Below, piece after piece: positions 25,536-33,153 of a DNA stretch of 64,000 bases. Source of the stretch: Peptoniphilus genitalis (GTDB taxonomy: Bacteria > Bacillota > Clostridia > Tissierellales > Peptoniphilaceae); contig NZ_CP097885.1 in assembly GCF_023614525.1 (NCBI RefSeq), positions 742,501 through 806,500 of the forward strand, given 5' to 3'. The position numbers and the translations under genes were made by a program. Every line of letters starts with the position of its first letter. The stretch's first letter is position 1. The notes under the pieces are model-generated. The model searched no databases and had not been told where the DNA came from. It saw only the letters and a program-made list of their open reading frames with translations.

Positions 25536-27389
25536 ATGCAAAATAAAAAATATAATGCCGAAACAGAAAGATTAATGGACTTGATGATTCATTCCATTTA
25601 CACAAATAAAGAAATATTCCTAAGAGAACTTATCTCCAACGCATCAGATGCTATGGACAAGATGTACTACATCGCCTTAAACGATGACAAGCTTAAGTTC
25701 AACCACGAAGACTATTTTATTAGGATCACTCCTGACAAGGACAAGAGAACTTTGACAATAGAAGACGGTGGCCTTGGCATGACTGCTGAAGAACTTGTAG
25801 AAAATTTGGGAACAATAGCAAAGTCTGGATCTCTTGATTTTAAAAACTTAAACAAAAAAGATGCCGACCACGAAATCATTGGACAGTTTGGTGTTGGTTT
25901 CTACTCTGCCTTTATGGTTGCAGATGAAATTTCTGTCTTGACTAAGTCTTACAAGGAAGAAAAAGCTCATCTTTGGAAGTCCAAAGGTGCAGAAGGCTAC
26001 TCCATTGAAGATGCAGAAAAGGACAAACATGGTACTATCATAACTCTTCACTTGAGAAACAACACTAAGGAAGAAAATTATGATGTCTATCTCGATGAAT
26101 ATAAGATAAGAGAACTTGTGAGCCACTACTCCAACTACATCTCCTATCCAATTAAGATGGAAGTGGAAAAGAAAAGACCAGCTGCCGACTCAACAGAAGA
26201 TGATCCAAAATTTGAATCCTACAGAGAAGACGACGTATTAAACTCTTCTGTCCCAATGTGGAGAAAAAATAAAAATGAATTAAAGGAAGAGGACTACAAC
26301 AACTTCTTCAGGCAAAGACACTTTGGCTTTGAAGACCCCCTTGCCCACATCCACATCTCTGTGGAAGGTATGATTTCCTTTAAGGCAATTTTATACATTC
26401 CATCAAGGAGACCTTTTGACTTCCTAAACCCAGACAAGAAGGGTGGACTTGAACTCTACTCCAATGGGGTCTTAATAATGGAAAAATGTGAAGACCTACT
26501 TCCAGACTACTTGAGTTTCATCAAGGGAGTTGTTGACTCAGAAGACATTTCCCTTAACATCTCACGTGAAATGCTACAAAAGACTCGTGAGCTCCAATTA
26601 ATTAAGAAAAATATAGAAAAGAAAATCCTTGATGAACTTGCAAAGATTCTTAAAAATGATAGGGACAAGTACGCTGAATTCTTTAAAAACTTTGGCGTCA
26701 GTCTAAAGTCAGGTGCCTATGAAAATTATGGAGCAGACAAGGACAAGTTAAAGGACCTCTTTATCTACACTACTACTAAGAGGGAAAATATTACTTTTAA
26801 CGAATACAGGAAGGACATGTTGCCAGACCAAGACTTCATCTACTATGCAAATGGCTCATCAATCGAGGCAATTAAGGACCTTCCACAAATCAAACACTTC
26901 ATTGACAAGGACATAGAAGTCCTTGCCCTAACAGATCCAATTGACGAGTTTGTAATTAAAATGTTAGAAGAATATGACGACAAGAAGTTTAAGTCAATTT
27001 CCGAAACAGATGAAGTCAAAGAAGAAGATGAAAAGAATTTACAAGACTATGTAAAGAAGATGAAGGAAATCTTAAAGGGAGAAGTTTCATCAATAAGAGA
27101 AAATCCAAATCTAAAAGATGACGCAGCCTACCTATCAAGCAAGGGCGAAATCTCCATTGAAATGGAAAAAACTCTTAGCCACATGCCAAACAACCAAGGC
27201 TTTAAGGCAGACAAGGTCCTAGAATTAAATCCAAACCACCCTGCCCTTAAGAAGCTAAAAACAATGGATGAATCTTCAGAAGAATTTAAAACTTACACAC
27301 AAATGCTATACGACGGAGCAAGACTTGTTGCAGGACTTGAAATAAAAGATCCAATAGCCTACGCAAGAAATGTTTCAAAGTTAATGTAA
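25536..27389 (+). CDS. htpG: Chaperone HtpG (bacterial Hsp90)
   Basis: 617 residues from the ATG at 25536, supported by AAAGGTG 5 nt upstream; an ATG 24 nt earlier lies within the operator. The GHKL ATPase domain shows REL-SNASDAMDK, DGGLGMT, GTIAKSG and GQFGVGFYSAF. The middle domain holds the catalytic-loop segment NISREMLQ, and a C-terminal dimerisation domain follows. HtpG is a cytosolic ATP-dependent chaperone. The CIRCE-like site indicates HrcA control together with groE/dnaK, unlike in Bacillus subtilis, where htpG is not in the CIRCE regulon. A strong terminator follows. Confidence 0.96.
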   Translation: MQNKKYNAETERLMDLMIHSIYTNKEIFLRELISNASDAMDKMYYIALNDDKLKFNHEDYFIRITPDKDKRTLTIEDGGLGMTAEELVENLGTIAKSGSLDFKNLNKKDADHEIIGQFGVGFYSAFMVADEISVLTKSYKEEKAHLWKSKGAEGYSIEDAEKDKHGTIITLHLRNNTKEENYDVYLDEYKIRELVSHYSNYISYPIKMEVEKKRPAADSTEDDPKFESYREDDVLNSSVPMWRKNKNELKEEDYNNFFRQRHFGFEDPLAHIHISVEGMISFKAILYIPSRRPFDFLNPDKKGGLELYSNGVLIMEKCEDLLPDYLSFIKGVVDSEDISLNISREMLQKTRELQLIKKNIEKKILDELAKILKNDRDKYAEFFKNFGVSLKSGAYENYGADKDKLKDLFIYTTTKRENITFNEYRKDMLPDQDFIYYANGSSIEAIKDLPQIKHFIDKDIEVLALTDPIDEFVIKMLEEYDDKKFKSISETDEVKEEDEKNLQDYVKKMKEILKGEVSSIRENPNLKDDAAYLSSKGEISIEMEKTLSHMPNNQGFKADKVLELNPNHPALKKLKTMDESSEEFKTYTQMLYDGARLVAGLEIKDPIAYARNVSKLM

Positions 27390-27410
27390 GATTAAAAAGA
27401 TAAAACTTTC

Positions 27411-27443
27411 AAAACAGCCCACAAAATCGTGGGCTGTTTTTTT
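27411..27443 (+). terminator. htpG terminator
   Basis: 12-bp stem AAAACAGCCCAC/GTGGGCTGTTTT, loop AAAATC, T tail to 27443. Confidence 0.95.
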
Positions 27444-27561
27444 CATCTTTAACTAAGGATGTTTAATGTAAGTCAAAAAATTTTTTTAACTTATAAAAAT
27501 AAATTAGCTATTGGTTTTCTCTTCTGAAATTTATCTTTTACTTTTTCTTTTTCCTCTCTTA

Positions 27562-27590
27562 TTGACAATGAATTTATTAAGTGCTATAAC
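27562..27590 (+). promoter_or_regulatory. Promoter of TrxR-like flavoprotein gene
   Basis: TTGACA (27562-27567), 17-bp spacer ending in TGC, TATAAC (27585-27590). Confidence 0.8.
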
Positions 27591-27624
27591 ACCATTGTAA
27601 TATTGACACAAGGGAGGTTTTAAT

Positions 27625-28500
27625 ATTAAAGATTTAATTATAATTGGAGCTGGACCTGCTGGTGTTTCTGCTGCTCTTTATGCACAATCCAGGGGCCTCG
27701 ACTTGACAATATTTGAAAAAGATAAGGTTGGTGGTTTAATTGGAAATGTTTCTAAGGTTAGCCACTACACTTCTGTTATAGTTGATGAAGACGGAGAAAG
27801 TTTTAGAAAGAGATTAGAGGATCAAATCAAGGCATATAAGCTTGATTTAAAATACGAAGAGGTCCTTAGCTTAAAAAAAGATGGCGATGTCTTCGTTGTT
27901 AAGACAAATAAGGACACCTATGAAGCTAAGAAAGTTATTGTAGCTTCTGGCTCTAGTCCAAAGGAATTGGATTTAAAGATTGAAAATTATAAGATTTCTC
28001 ATTGGGCTAAGGGTTCTGAAGAAAGGGTTAAGGGCAAGCTTGTAATAGTCAACGGTGGTTCTGATGGTGCAGCTAAGGAAGCTATTTATCTTTCCAAGTT
28101 CGCAAAGGAAGTTCACATCGTACAAAACCAAGATAAGCTCTTATGTATTCACGAGTTCAAAAAGCAAATCGAAGAATCTAATAACATTGTAGTCCACACT
28201 TCTTCCTCTTTGGAAGCTGTAACTTGTAAGGATGGTCTTATAAGATCTGCCAAGCTTTCTAATGGATGTGAAATTACTGCCAAGGATGGACTTGAAATTT
28301 TTGCTATGATTGGTCAACATCCAAATACAAGTTTTATTGACTTAAATATTCCAAAGAATGAACTTGGTTTTATTGATTCTGATGTTGAAAGCAAAATTGA
28401 TAATTTATTTTTTGCAGGCGACCTAAGGGTCAAAGCAGTTAGACAAGTTGCCACTGCTGTAAATGATGGAGCCCTTGCAGGCATTGGAGCAAGTAAGTAG
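27625..28500 (+). CDS. Thioredoxin-reductase-like FAD/NAD(P) oxidoreductase without CxxC, ATT start
   Basis: 291 residues if read from ATT at 27625. AGGGAGG lies 7 nt before it, and the FAD motif IIIGAGPAGVSAALYA follows at once; the first ATG or TTG further in would delete this motif. The second dinucleotide motif is NGGSDGAAKEAIYL, and the FAD-closing FFAGDLR is near the C-terminus. True thioredoxin reductases carry CxxC just before the NADPH motif; here that stretch (SHWAKGSEERVKGK) has no Cys. It is thus a TrxR-like reductase that cannot use a CxxC, perhaps a ferredoxin or flavodoxin reductase; the partner is unknown. It is monocistronic, with promoter and terminator. Confidence 0.82.
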   Translation: MKDLIIIGAGPAGVSAALYAQSRGLDLTIFEKDKVGGLIGNVSKVSHYTSVIVDEDGESFRKRLEDQIKAYKLDLKYEEVLSLKKDGDVFVVKTNKDTYEAKKVIVASGSSPKELDLKIENYKISHWAKGSEERVKGKLVIVNGGSDGAAKEAIYLSKFAKEVHIVQNQDKLLCIHEFKKQIEESNNIVVHTSSSLEAVTCKDGLIRSAKLSNGCEITAKDGLEIFAMIGQHPNTSFIDLNIPKNELGFIDSDVESKIDNLFFAGDLRVKAVRQVATAVNDGALAGIGASK

Positions 28501-28572
28501 TTTTAATTTTTGTTTAAACTTAACTGCTTGCATCTCACTAACAAGCTTCAAAAATTTTATAAGTAGCAAAAG

Positions 28573-28597
28573 AAAGCTCACACTTGTGGGCTTTTTT
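28573..28597 (+). terminator. Terminator of TrxR-like gene
   Basis: 10-bp stem AAAGCTCACA/TGTGGGCTTT (one U-G pair), 2-nt loop (or 4 if the closing pair opens), T tail. Confidence 0.85.
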
Positions 28598-28609
28598 GTT
28601 TTGCATAAA

Positions 28610-28638
28610 TTGAAAATAGGACTTATTTGTGTTATATT
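28610..28638 (+). promoter_or_regulatory. Promoter of second decarboxylase beta subunit
   Basis: TTGAAA (28610-28615), 17-bp spacer ending in TGT, TATATT (28633-28638). Confidence 0.75.
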
Positions 28639-28670
28639 ACTTTCCATGTTAAAAACAATTAGGAGGTAAA

Positions 28671-29783
28671 ATGGATATACTTTTAGAAGGGATTTTAAAT
28701 CTCGAAGTTAAACACTTAATTATGTTTATCATTGGCGGAATTTTAATTTATCTTGCCATTGATAAGGAATACGAACCTTCACTTCTTCTGCCTATTGGTT
28801 TTGGTGCAATTATTTCTAATATTCCACTATCATCAGCAGTTGGAGATGGAGGCTTCTTGACAATACTTTATAAGGCAGGGATTGCCACAGAGCTTTTCCC
28901 AGTTTTAATCTTTATAGGTGTAGGCGCAATGATCGACTTTAAACCACTTATTGCTTCGCCTTTCATGCTCTTCTTTGGAGCAGCGGCTCAATTTGGAATT
29001 TTTGCCACAATGCTCTTTGCTATTTCAACTGGCAAGTTCTCACTTCCTGAAGCAGCGTCAATTGGTATAATTGGTGCAGCCGACGGCCCAACATCAATTT
29101 ATGTTGCAAAGGTCTTTGCTCCTAATTATCTTGGACCAATATCTGTAGCAGCTTATTCTTATATGTCTCTTGTGCCAATTATTCAGCCACCAGTTATTAA
29201 ACTCTTAACAACTTCTAAGGAGAGAAAAATAAGAATGAAGTACACCACTGTTCACGTACCAAAGAAGGTTGAAATATTATTCCCAATTGCAATTACTCTT
29301 ATTGCTGGAATAATAGCACCTATGTCTGTGTCCCTTATTGGAGCCTTGATGTTTGGTAACTTGATAAGAGTTTGTGGAGTTCTTGAAAGACTTTCTATCT
29401 CTGCACAAAATGAACTTTCAAACCTAGTTACAATTTTGCTTGGGATAACAATTGGTGGAACCATGTCTGCCGATGCCTTTTTAAATGTCAACACCCTTAT
29501 GATCCTTGCCATGGGACTTGTTGCCTTTATCTTTGACACAGCAGGTGGTGTTCTCTTTGCAAAATTCTTAAATTTATTCTTAAAGAACAAGGTCAATCCA
29601 ATGATTGGGGCAGCAGGTATCTCCGCCTTTCCTATGTCTGGTAGAGTTGTGCAAACTATGGCTGCAAAGGAAGACCCAACGAACTTTATCCTTATGCAAG
29701 CTATGTCTGCTAACGTTGCAGGACAACTTGGCTCAGTAGTTGCTGGTTCAATGATTTTGGCTCTTGTGCCAATGTTTATGTAG
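28671..29783 (+). CDS. Na+-translocating decarboxylase beta subunit (GcdB/OadB paralogue)
   Basis: 370 residues, full length, with about nine hydrophobic segments. The signature IIGAADGPTSIYVA holds the Asp of the Na+ path, and the symmetric AGISAFPMSGRVVQ segment lies near the C-terminus. It is a second copy of the family encoded at 55378-56514 and is similar throughout. The beta subunit decarboxylates carboxybiotin and exports Na+. No carboxyltransferase or biotin carrier lies next to it; only a 41-residue gamma-like protein follows 10 nt downstream. It may swap into the glutaconyl-CoA pump or serve another decarboxylase. RBS AGGAGG. Confidence 0.92.
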   Translation: MDILLEGILNLEVKHLIMFIIGGILIYLAIDKEYEPSLLLPIGFGAIISNIPLSSAVGDGGFLTILYKAGIATELFPVLIFIGVGAMIDFKPLIASPFMLFFGAAAQFGIFATMLFAISTGKFSLPEAASIGIIGAADGPTSIYVAKVFAPNYLGPISVAAYSYMSLVPIIQPPVIKLLTTSKERKIRMKYTTVHVPKKVEILFPIAITLIAGIIAPMSVSLIGALMFGNLIRVCGVLERLSISAQNELSNLVTILLGITIGGTMSADAFLNVNTLMILAMGLVAFIFDTAGGVLFAKFLNLFLKNKVNPMIGAAGISAFPMSGRVVQTMAAKEDPTNFILMQAMSANVAGQLGSVVAGSMILALVPMFM

Positions 29784-29793
29784 GGGTGATAGG

Positions 29794-29919
29794 ATGGACA
29801 TGAATGTATTTATGCAAGGTGTAGAAGTAGCAGTTTGGGGACTAGCTGGAGTTTTTGCTGTCCTAATACTCTTCTACTTATCAACTAAACTTATGCTAAA
29901 AGTTTTTAAAGAAAAATAA
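29794..29919 (+). CDS. Small gamma-like subunit of decarboxylase Na+ pump
   Basis: 41 residues starting MDMNVFMQGVEVAVWGLAG, with one membrane helix (about 12-30, VWGLAGVFAVLILFYLS) and a basic tail (KVFKEK). Size, topology and position after a beta subunit match the N-terminal anchor of OadG/GcdD gamma subunits, but the soluble tail is missing. GGGGTGAT gives a ribosome site. It probably stabilises the beta subunit in the membrane (inference from family). Confidence 0.7.
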   Translation: MDMNVFMQGVEVAVWGLAGVFAVLILFYLSTKLMLKVFKEK

Positions 29920-29943
29920 TTTTTTAAAATTTAATAGACATGA

Positions 29944-29977
29944 AAAAACTGTTGGATTTATTTTTCCAACAGTTTTT
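29944..29977. terminator. Bidirectional terminator
   Basis: 13-bp stem AAAAACTGTTGGA/TCCAACAGTTTTT with an 8-nt loop. It serves the pump genes on the plus strand and the lipoprotein gene on the minus strand. Confidence 0.9.
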
Positions 29978-29983
29978 ATTTGC

Positions 29984-30397
29984 TTATTTTTTCTCTTCAC
30001 CTATAAAGGAGTATTTTGTATCCCAATGTTCAAAAACTAAATCAGGCTTAGGATCCTTATCCTTGTAAGTTCTCATGCCATAAATCCCAGTCACAGGCTC
30101 TTCAAAACCATCAAACTTCATAATAACTTCATATCCTGCGCCAGCCTTTTTTAGTTTATAAGTACCAGTATAGTCATAGGCACTGTTTCTATCAGTCATG
30201 ACAAAATTTTTCTTGTCAAATTTAAGAGCCATGTCATTGCTTAATTCTACTCCATCATCTGTTTTTATCATGCTTTCCAAAGTCCACTTTACATTATAAA
30301 TTTTCTTATCTGGAAGACCTTGGTCCTTACCTGTGCAAGCCGTCAAAATTATTCCTGCCATAAAAATTAAAAATAAAAAGCTTAAAATTTTTTTCAT
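29984..30397 (-). CDS. Hypothetical lipoprotein
   Basis: 137 residues from the ATG at 30397, chosen because AGGAGG stands 6 nt upstream; a start 27 nt earlier has none. The signal peptide ends in lipobox LTAC (Cys21). The mature part (YNVKWTLESMIKTDDGVELS, a beta-rich DYTGTYKLKKAGAGYEVIMKF) is reminiscent of small META/lipocalin-like or DUF4923-type lipoproteins, but no family is firmly recognised. It should be anchored to the outer face of the membrane. An inverted repeat GAACAC-N10-GTGTTC (30417-30438) lies just upstream. Confidence 0.75.
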   Translation of the reverse strand: MKKILSFLFLIFMAGIILTACTGKDQGLPDKKIYNVKWTLESMIKTDDGVELSNDMALKFDKKNFVMTDRNSAYDYTGTYKLKKAGAGYEVIMKFDGFEEPVTGIYGMRTYKDKDPKPDLVFEHWDTKYSFIGEEKK

Positions 30398-30648
30398 GTC
30401 TACCTCCTTGTATAATGAACACATAGTAATTAGTGTTCTTTTTTCTTTTTACTATATGATAAGCATAGGCTTGTGGATTGGTTCGTCCTCCATAGCTTTG
30501 ACTATTTTATTTAGATTCCAACCACAGTTCTATCTTTATTTGTTTATGAGTTAGATAAGGCTAGACCTTTTATTTCGAGCAAGGATGCGATACATAGTTT
30601 TGAGGATACCACAGCCAATTTTTATTAAGGATGTGATTTTTATGTTTT
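30398..30648. other. Intergenic region ahead of IS110 remnant
   Basis: It holds the leader of the lipoprotein gene with the inverted repeat at 30417-30438, then about 200 bp with no convincing frame. It may include the relic non-coding end of the IS110 element, which in intact elements encodes the bridge (seek) RNA; no such fold could be confirmed. Confidence 0.4.
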
Positions 30649-30975
30649 GTTGGTATCGATGTTGCTAAGGATAAGCATGATTGTTTTGTCTTTAATTCTG
30701 ATGTTGAAGTTTTTAAGGATGGCTTCACTTTTTCTAAGGATTTAGAGGGGTTTAATCTTCTACTATCACTATACCATATCCTTCTGAAAATTTAAAAGTG
30801 TGATTTGAAGCTACTGGACACTATAGTTTTAACTTAAACAATTTTCTTGTGAGCTGAAATTATTGCTGACATCAATAAATTTGATACTCCTAGTCAGCTT
30901 TAAGCTTTTGCAGGTTTAGATCCTGCCACTCATCAATCTGGTAAGTTTGTTGCTAAAGATGTCTCTTCATATTAA
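30649..30975 (+). pseudogene. Decayed IS110-family transposase
   Basis: Three pieces of an IS110 transposase are seen in changing frames. First, VGIDVAKDKHDCFVFNSD (from 30649) is the start of the DEDD RuvC-like domain. Second, after a frameshift near 30780, a piece reads SENLKV-stop-FEATGHYSFNLNNF, with the conserved Glu and one TGA in place of Gly. Third, a large internal deletion joins this to AEIIADINKFDTPSQL-stop-AFAGLDPATHQSGKF of the Transposase_20 domain. The catalytic serine region's end is also lost. The element cannot be active. Terminal boundaries were not found; IS110 elements usually lack terminal inverted repeats. Confidence 0.85.
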
Positions 30976-31097
30976 CCTCCATTTTCTTTAGTAAGCTATA
31001 GCATAGTTAAAGATTTTTAAGTTTACAATTTAGTAAAAAAAACCTGGCCTATATGCTAGGTCAGGTTTCTATACTTTTATATTTTATTTCTAATGTT
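30976..31097. other. Rubrerythrin terminator region
   Basis: The short gap after the IS110 relic holds the terminator at 31041-31067 and otherwise nothing recognised. Confidence 0.5.
31033..31067 (-). terminator. Rubrerythrin terminator
   Basis: 11-bp stem AACCTGGCCTA/TAGGTCAGGTT (one G-U) with a 5-nt loop, and eight T following on the minus strand. Confidence 0.9.
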
Positions 31098-31691
31098 TTA
31101 TTTTACTAGGCCTATTGCCATAAAGAAGCCTTGTGGGTGTTTACATGCTGGACATGCTTTTGGAGCTTCTTCGCCTTCGAAGATATATCCGCAGTTTAGG
31201 CATTTCCAAATTGTTACTTCATCTTTTTTAAACATTTCTCCTGCTTCTAGAGTGTCTAGAAGGGTTTTGTATCTGTCTCTGTGGTGTTCTTCTACTTCGC
31301 CTATTTCTGTAAATGATTTTGCTATATCGTCAAAGCCTTCTTCTTTTGCAACTTTTGCAAATTCTGGATACATAGATTCAGCTTCGCCATTTTCACCATC
31401 AATAGCTCCTTTAAGGGCAAGTTTTGTGTCCTTATAAACTACTGGGAAGGCTGTATAGTCAGGGTTTAGTTCAATAGCTTCATTTTCAAATTCGTCTTTT
31501 AAGTACTTATAAAGTGCATTTGCGTGAGCTCTTTCGTTTAAAGCTGTTTCTTCAAAAACTTTTGCTATGTGCTTGTAGCCTTCTTTGTCAGCAATTTTTT
31601 GAGATAGAGTGTATCTTTGAACTGCTTGAGATTCTCCTGCAAAGGCTGTTATTAAGTTACTTGCTGTTTTTGTTCCTTTTAATTTTTTCAT
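31098..31691 (-). CDS. rbr: Rubrerythrin
   Basis: 197 residues, typical length. The N-terminal four-helix diiron domain has the Glu/His ligand motifs AGESQAVQRY, EETALNERAHA, the EAESMYPEFA helix and GEVEEHHRDRY. The C-terminal rubredoxin domain has CLNCGYIFEG and CPACKHPQGFF binding one Fe. Rubrerythrin reduces H2O2 to water with electrons from rubredoxin/NADH reductases and should complete the superoxide reductase pathway. GAGGT precedes the ATG. A Fur-like box lies 86-100 nt upstream. Confidence 0.97.
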   Translation of the reverse strand: MKKLKGTKTASNLITAFAGESQAVQRYTLSQKIADKEGYKHIAKVFEETALNERAHANALYKYLKDEFENEAIELNPDYTAFPVVYKDTKLALKGAIDGENGEAESMYPEFAKVAKEEGFDDIAKSFTEIGEVEEHHRDRYKTLLDTLEAGEMFKKDEVTIWKCLNCGYIFEGEEAPKACPACKHPQGFFMAIGLVK

Positions 31692-32019
31692 TTTACTTAC
31701 CTCTTTCTTTTTTTAGATATACTTCCAATATATTATATATATAACCCTTTACAAATGGCTTAAACACTGGGTTTGTCGATAATAATTATCAATTGGTCGC
31801 GACTTTAAATTAATTCTAAATTTATTCCTCATAATTAAAACTTTATTATTTTCTTTCCTAATTAATTTAGGCTTGTTTGTTATGCTTATTTTTATTTAAT
31901 TGTCTTTTGTTTTTTACTCATTTTACTGTTGACTTCATATAGTTAGTCTAATTTATTACTTTAATTTACAAAATTTTTCTCACTTATATTTAAGTCAAAT
32001 TGGCATTTTATTTCAATAC
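31692..32019. other. Divergent intergenic region between rubrerythrin and tpx
   Basis: It contains the rubrerythrin promoter area (a TA-rich -10 near 31735-31745), the Fur-like box at 31777-31791 and a 15-nt imperfect palindrome CCTAATTAATTTAGG at 31857-31871. No coding frame is seen. Confidence 0.5.
31777..31791. promoter_or_regulatory. Fur-like 7-1-7 box upstream of rubrerythrin
   Basis: The minus-strand reading TGATAATTATTATCG matches 14 of 15 bases of the Firmicute Fur box TGATAATNATTATCA. It differs from the PerR form, which has TTATAAT arms. Its distance from the likely promoter is larger than usual. Confidence 0.55.
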
Positions 32020-32049
32020 TTGTTATGATTCATGATAATTGGATATAAT
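32020..32049 (+). promoter_or_regulatory. Promoter of tpx
   Basis: TTGTTA (32020-32025), 18-bp spacer, TATAAT (32044-32049); AGGAGG follows at about 32080. Confidence 0.65.
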
Positions 32050-32092
32050 TATAGTGTAAATTAAAACAAAAATAATTTTAGGAGGAATTGAA

Positions 32093-32593
32093 ATGGATAT
32101 AACATTTGGCGGAAATAAAGTAAATCTTGAAGGAAAAGAAATCAAAGTTGGAGACGTGGCTCCATCATTTAAGGCAATTAAAAGGGACCTATCTGACTTT
32201 AACTCAGATGACCTAAAGGGCAAAATCGTAGTTTATTCAGTTGCACCATCTATTGACACACCAGTTTGTGCTCTTCAAGCAACTACTTTTAACGAAGAAG
32301 CTACAAAGTTATCTGACGATGTGAAAATCGTAACTGTTACTGTTGACCTTCCTTTCGCACAAGAAAGATTCTGTTCAGTTAAAGGAATCGAAAACGCAGA
32401 TATTGTTTCTGACTACAAATACAAGGAATTTGGTAAAAAATTCGGTTTCATGATTGAAGAATTGCAACTACTTGCTCGTGGAGTTGTAATTGTTGACAGA
32501 GACGGAAAAGTTGCTTACGTTGAATATGTTCCTGAAGTAACTCACGATGTTAACTTTGACAAGGCTCTTGAAGAAGTTAAAAAATTAAAATGA
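32093..32593 (+). CDS. tpx: Thiol peroxidase (atypical 2-Cys peroxiredoxin Tpx)
   Basis: 166 residues. The peroxidatic Cys59 lies in SIDTPVCALQ and the resolving Cys94 in ERFCSVKGI, 35 residues apart, as is usual in Tpx; the Pro/Thr of the active site and the conserved Arg (LLARGVVIVD) are present. Tpx reduces lipid and hydrogen peroxides with thioredoxin. The codon bias is strong, suggesting high expression. Its TGA overlaps the ATG of rlmH by 4 nt, so the two are translated together. Confidence 0.96.
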   Translation: MDITFGGNKVNLEGKEIKVGDVAPSFKAIKRDLSDFNSDDLKGKIVVYSVAPSIDTPVCALQATTFNEEATKLSDDVKIVTVTVDLPFAQERFCSVKGIENADIVSDYKYKEFGKKFGFMIEELQLLARGVVIVDRDGKVAYVEYVPEVTHDVNFDKALEEVKKLK

Positions 32594-33072
32594 TCAACAT
32601 TAATTTAATTGTACTTGGCAAGATCAAGGAAAATTATTTTAAGGATGCCATAAATGAGTACAAAAAAATGCTTAAGTCTTACGCAGATTTAAGCATTTTT
32701 GAAATTATGGACGAACCCTGTCCCGAAAATTTGTCAGACAAGGACATGGAGAAGGTAAAAAATGTGGAAGGCGAAAAAATCCTCTCCAAGATAAAGGATG
32801 GTGCCTATGTCATTGCCCTTGAGATTGGTGGCAAGAGCCTAGACTCTGTTGCCTTTGCTGATAAAATCAAGGACCTTATGATTGACGGCCACTCCAACAT
32901 AACTTTTGTAATTGGTGGAAGTCTTGGACTATCCCAAGAAGTTTTATCTAGGGCTGACTACAAGCTCAGCTTCTCCAAGATGACCTTCCCCCACAAGCTT
33001 ATGCGAGTGATCTTGATGGAACAAATCTACAGGGCCTTTAGGATAATTAATAACCACCCCTACCACAAGTGA
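32590..33072 (+). CDS. rlmH: 23S rRNA pseudouridine-1915 N3-methyltransferase
   Basis: 160 residues, the standard RlmH (SPOUT) length. The SAM-binding knot is seen in FVIGGSLGLSQEVL and in ISFSKMTFPHKLMRVILMEQIYRAFRI-type sequence, ending in the characteristic NHPYHK. RlmH methylates pseudouridine 1915 in helix 69 of assembled 70S ribosomes. Its start overlaps the tpx stop (ATGA), an unusual pairing without obvious functional logic. Confidence 0.97.
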   Translation: MININLIVLGKIKENYFKDAINEYKKMLKSYADLSIFEIMDEPCPENLSDKDMEKVKNVEGEKILSKIKDGAYVIALEIGGKSLDSVAFADKIKDLMIDGHSNITFVIGGSLGLSQEVLSRADYKLSFSKMTFPHKLMRVILMEQIYRAFRIINNHPYHK

Positions 33073-33153
33073 TCTGACATGAATTTAAGTTCATTACAAT
33101 AATGATGCTGAACTTATTTACGATTCACTAGAAAAATTATAAGGAGAATATTT

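Noticed and set aside
30333-30554. 73-codon frame over the lipoprotein start
   Set aside because: It runs antisense through the leader and signal peptide of the lipoprotein gene and has no start site of its own.
32020-32049. PerR box at the tpx promoter
   Set aside because: TTATGAT/ATGATAA near 32022-32038 has the wrong spacing and mismatches compared with TTATAATNATTATAA.
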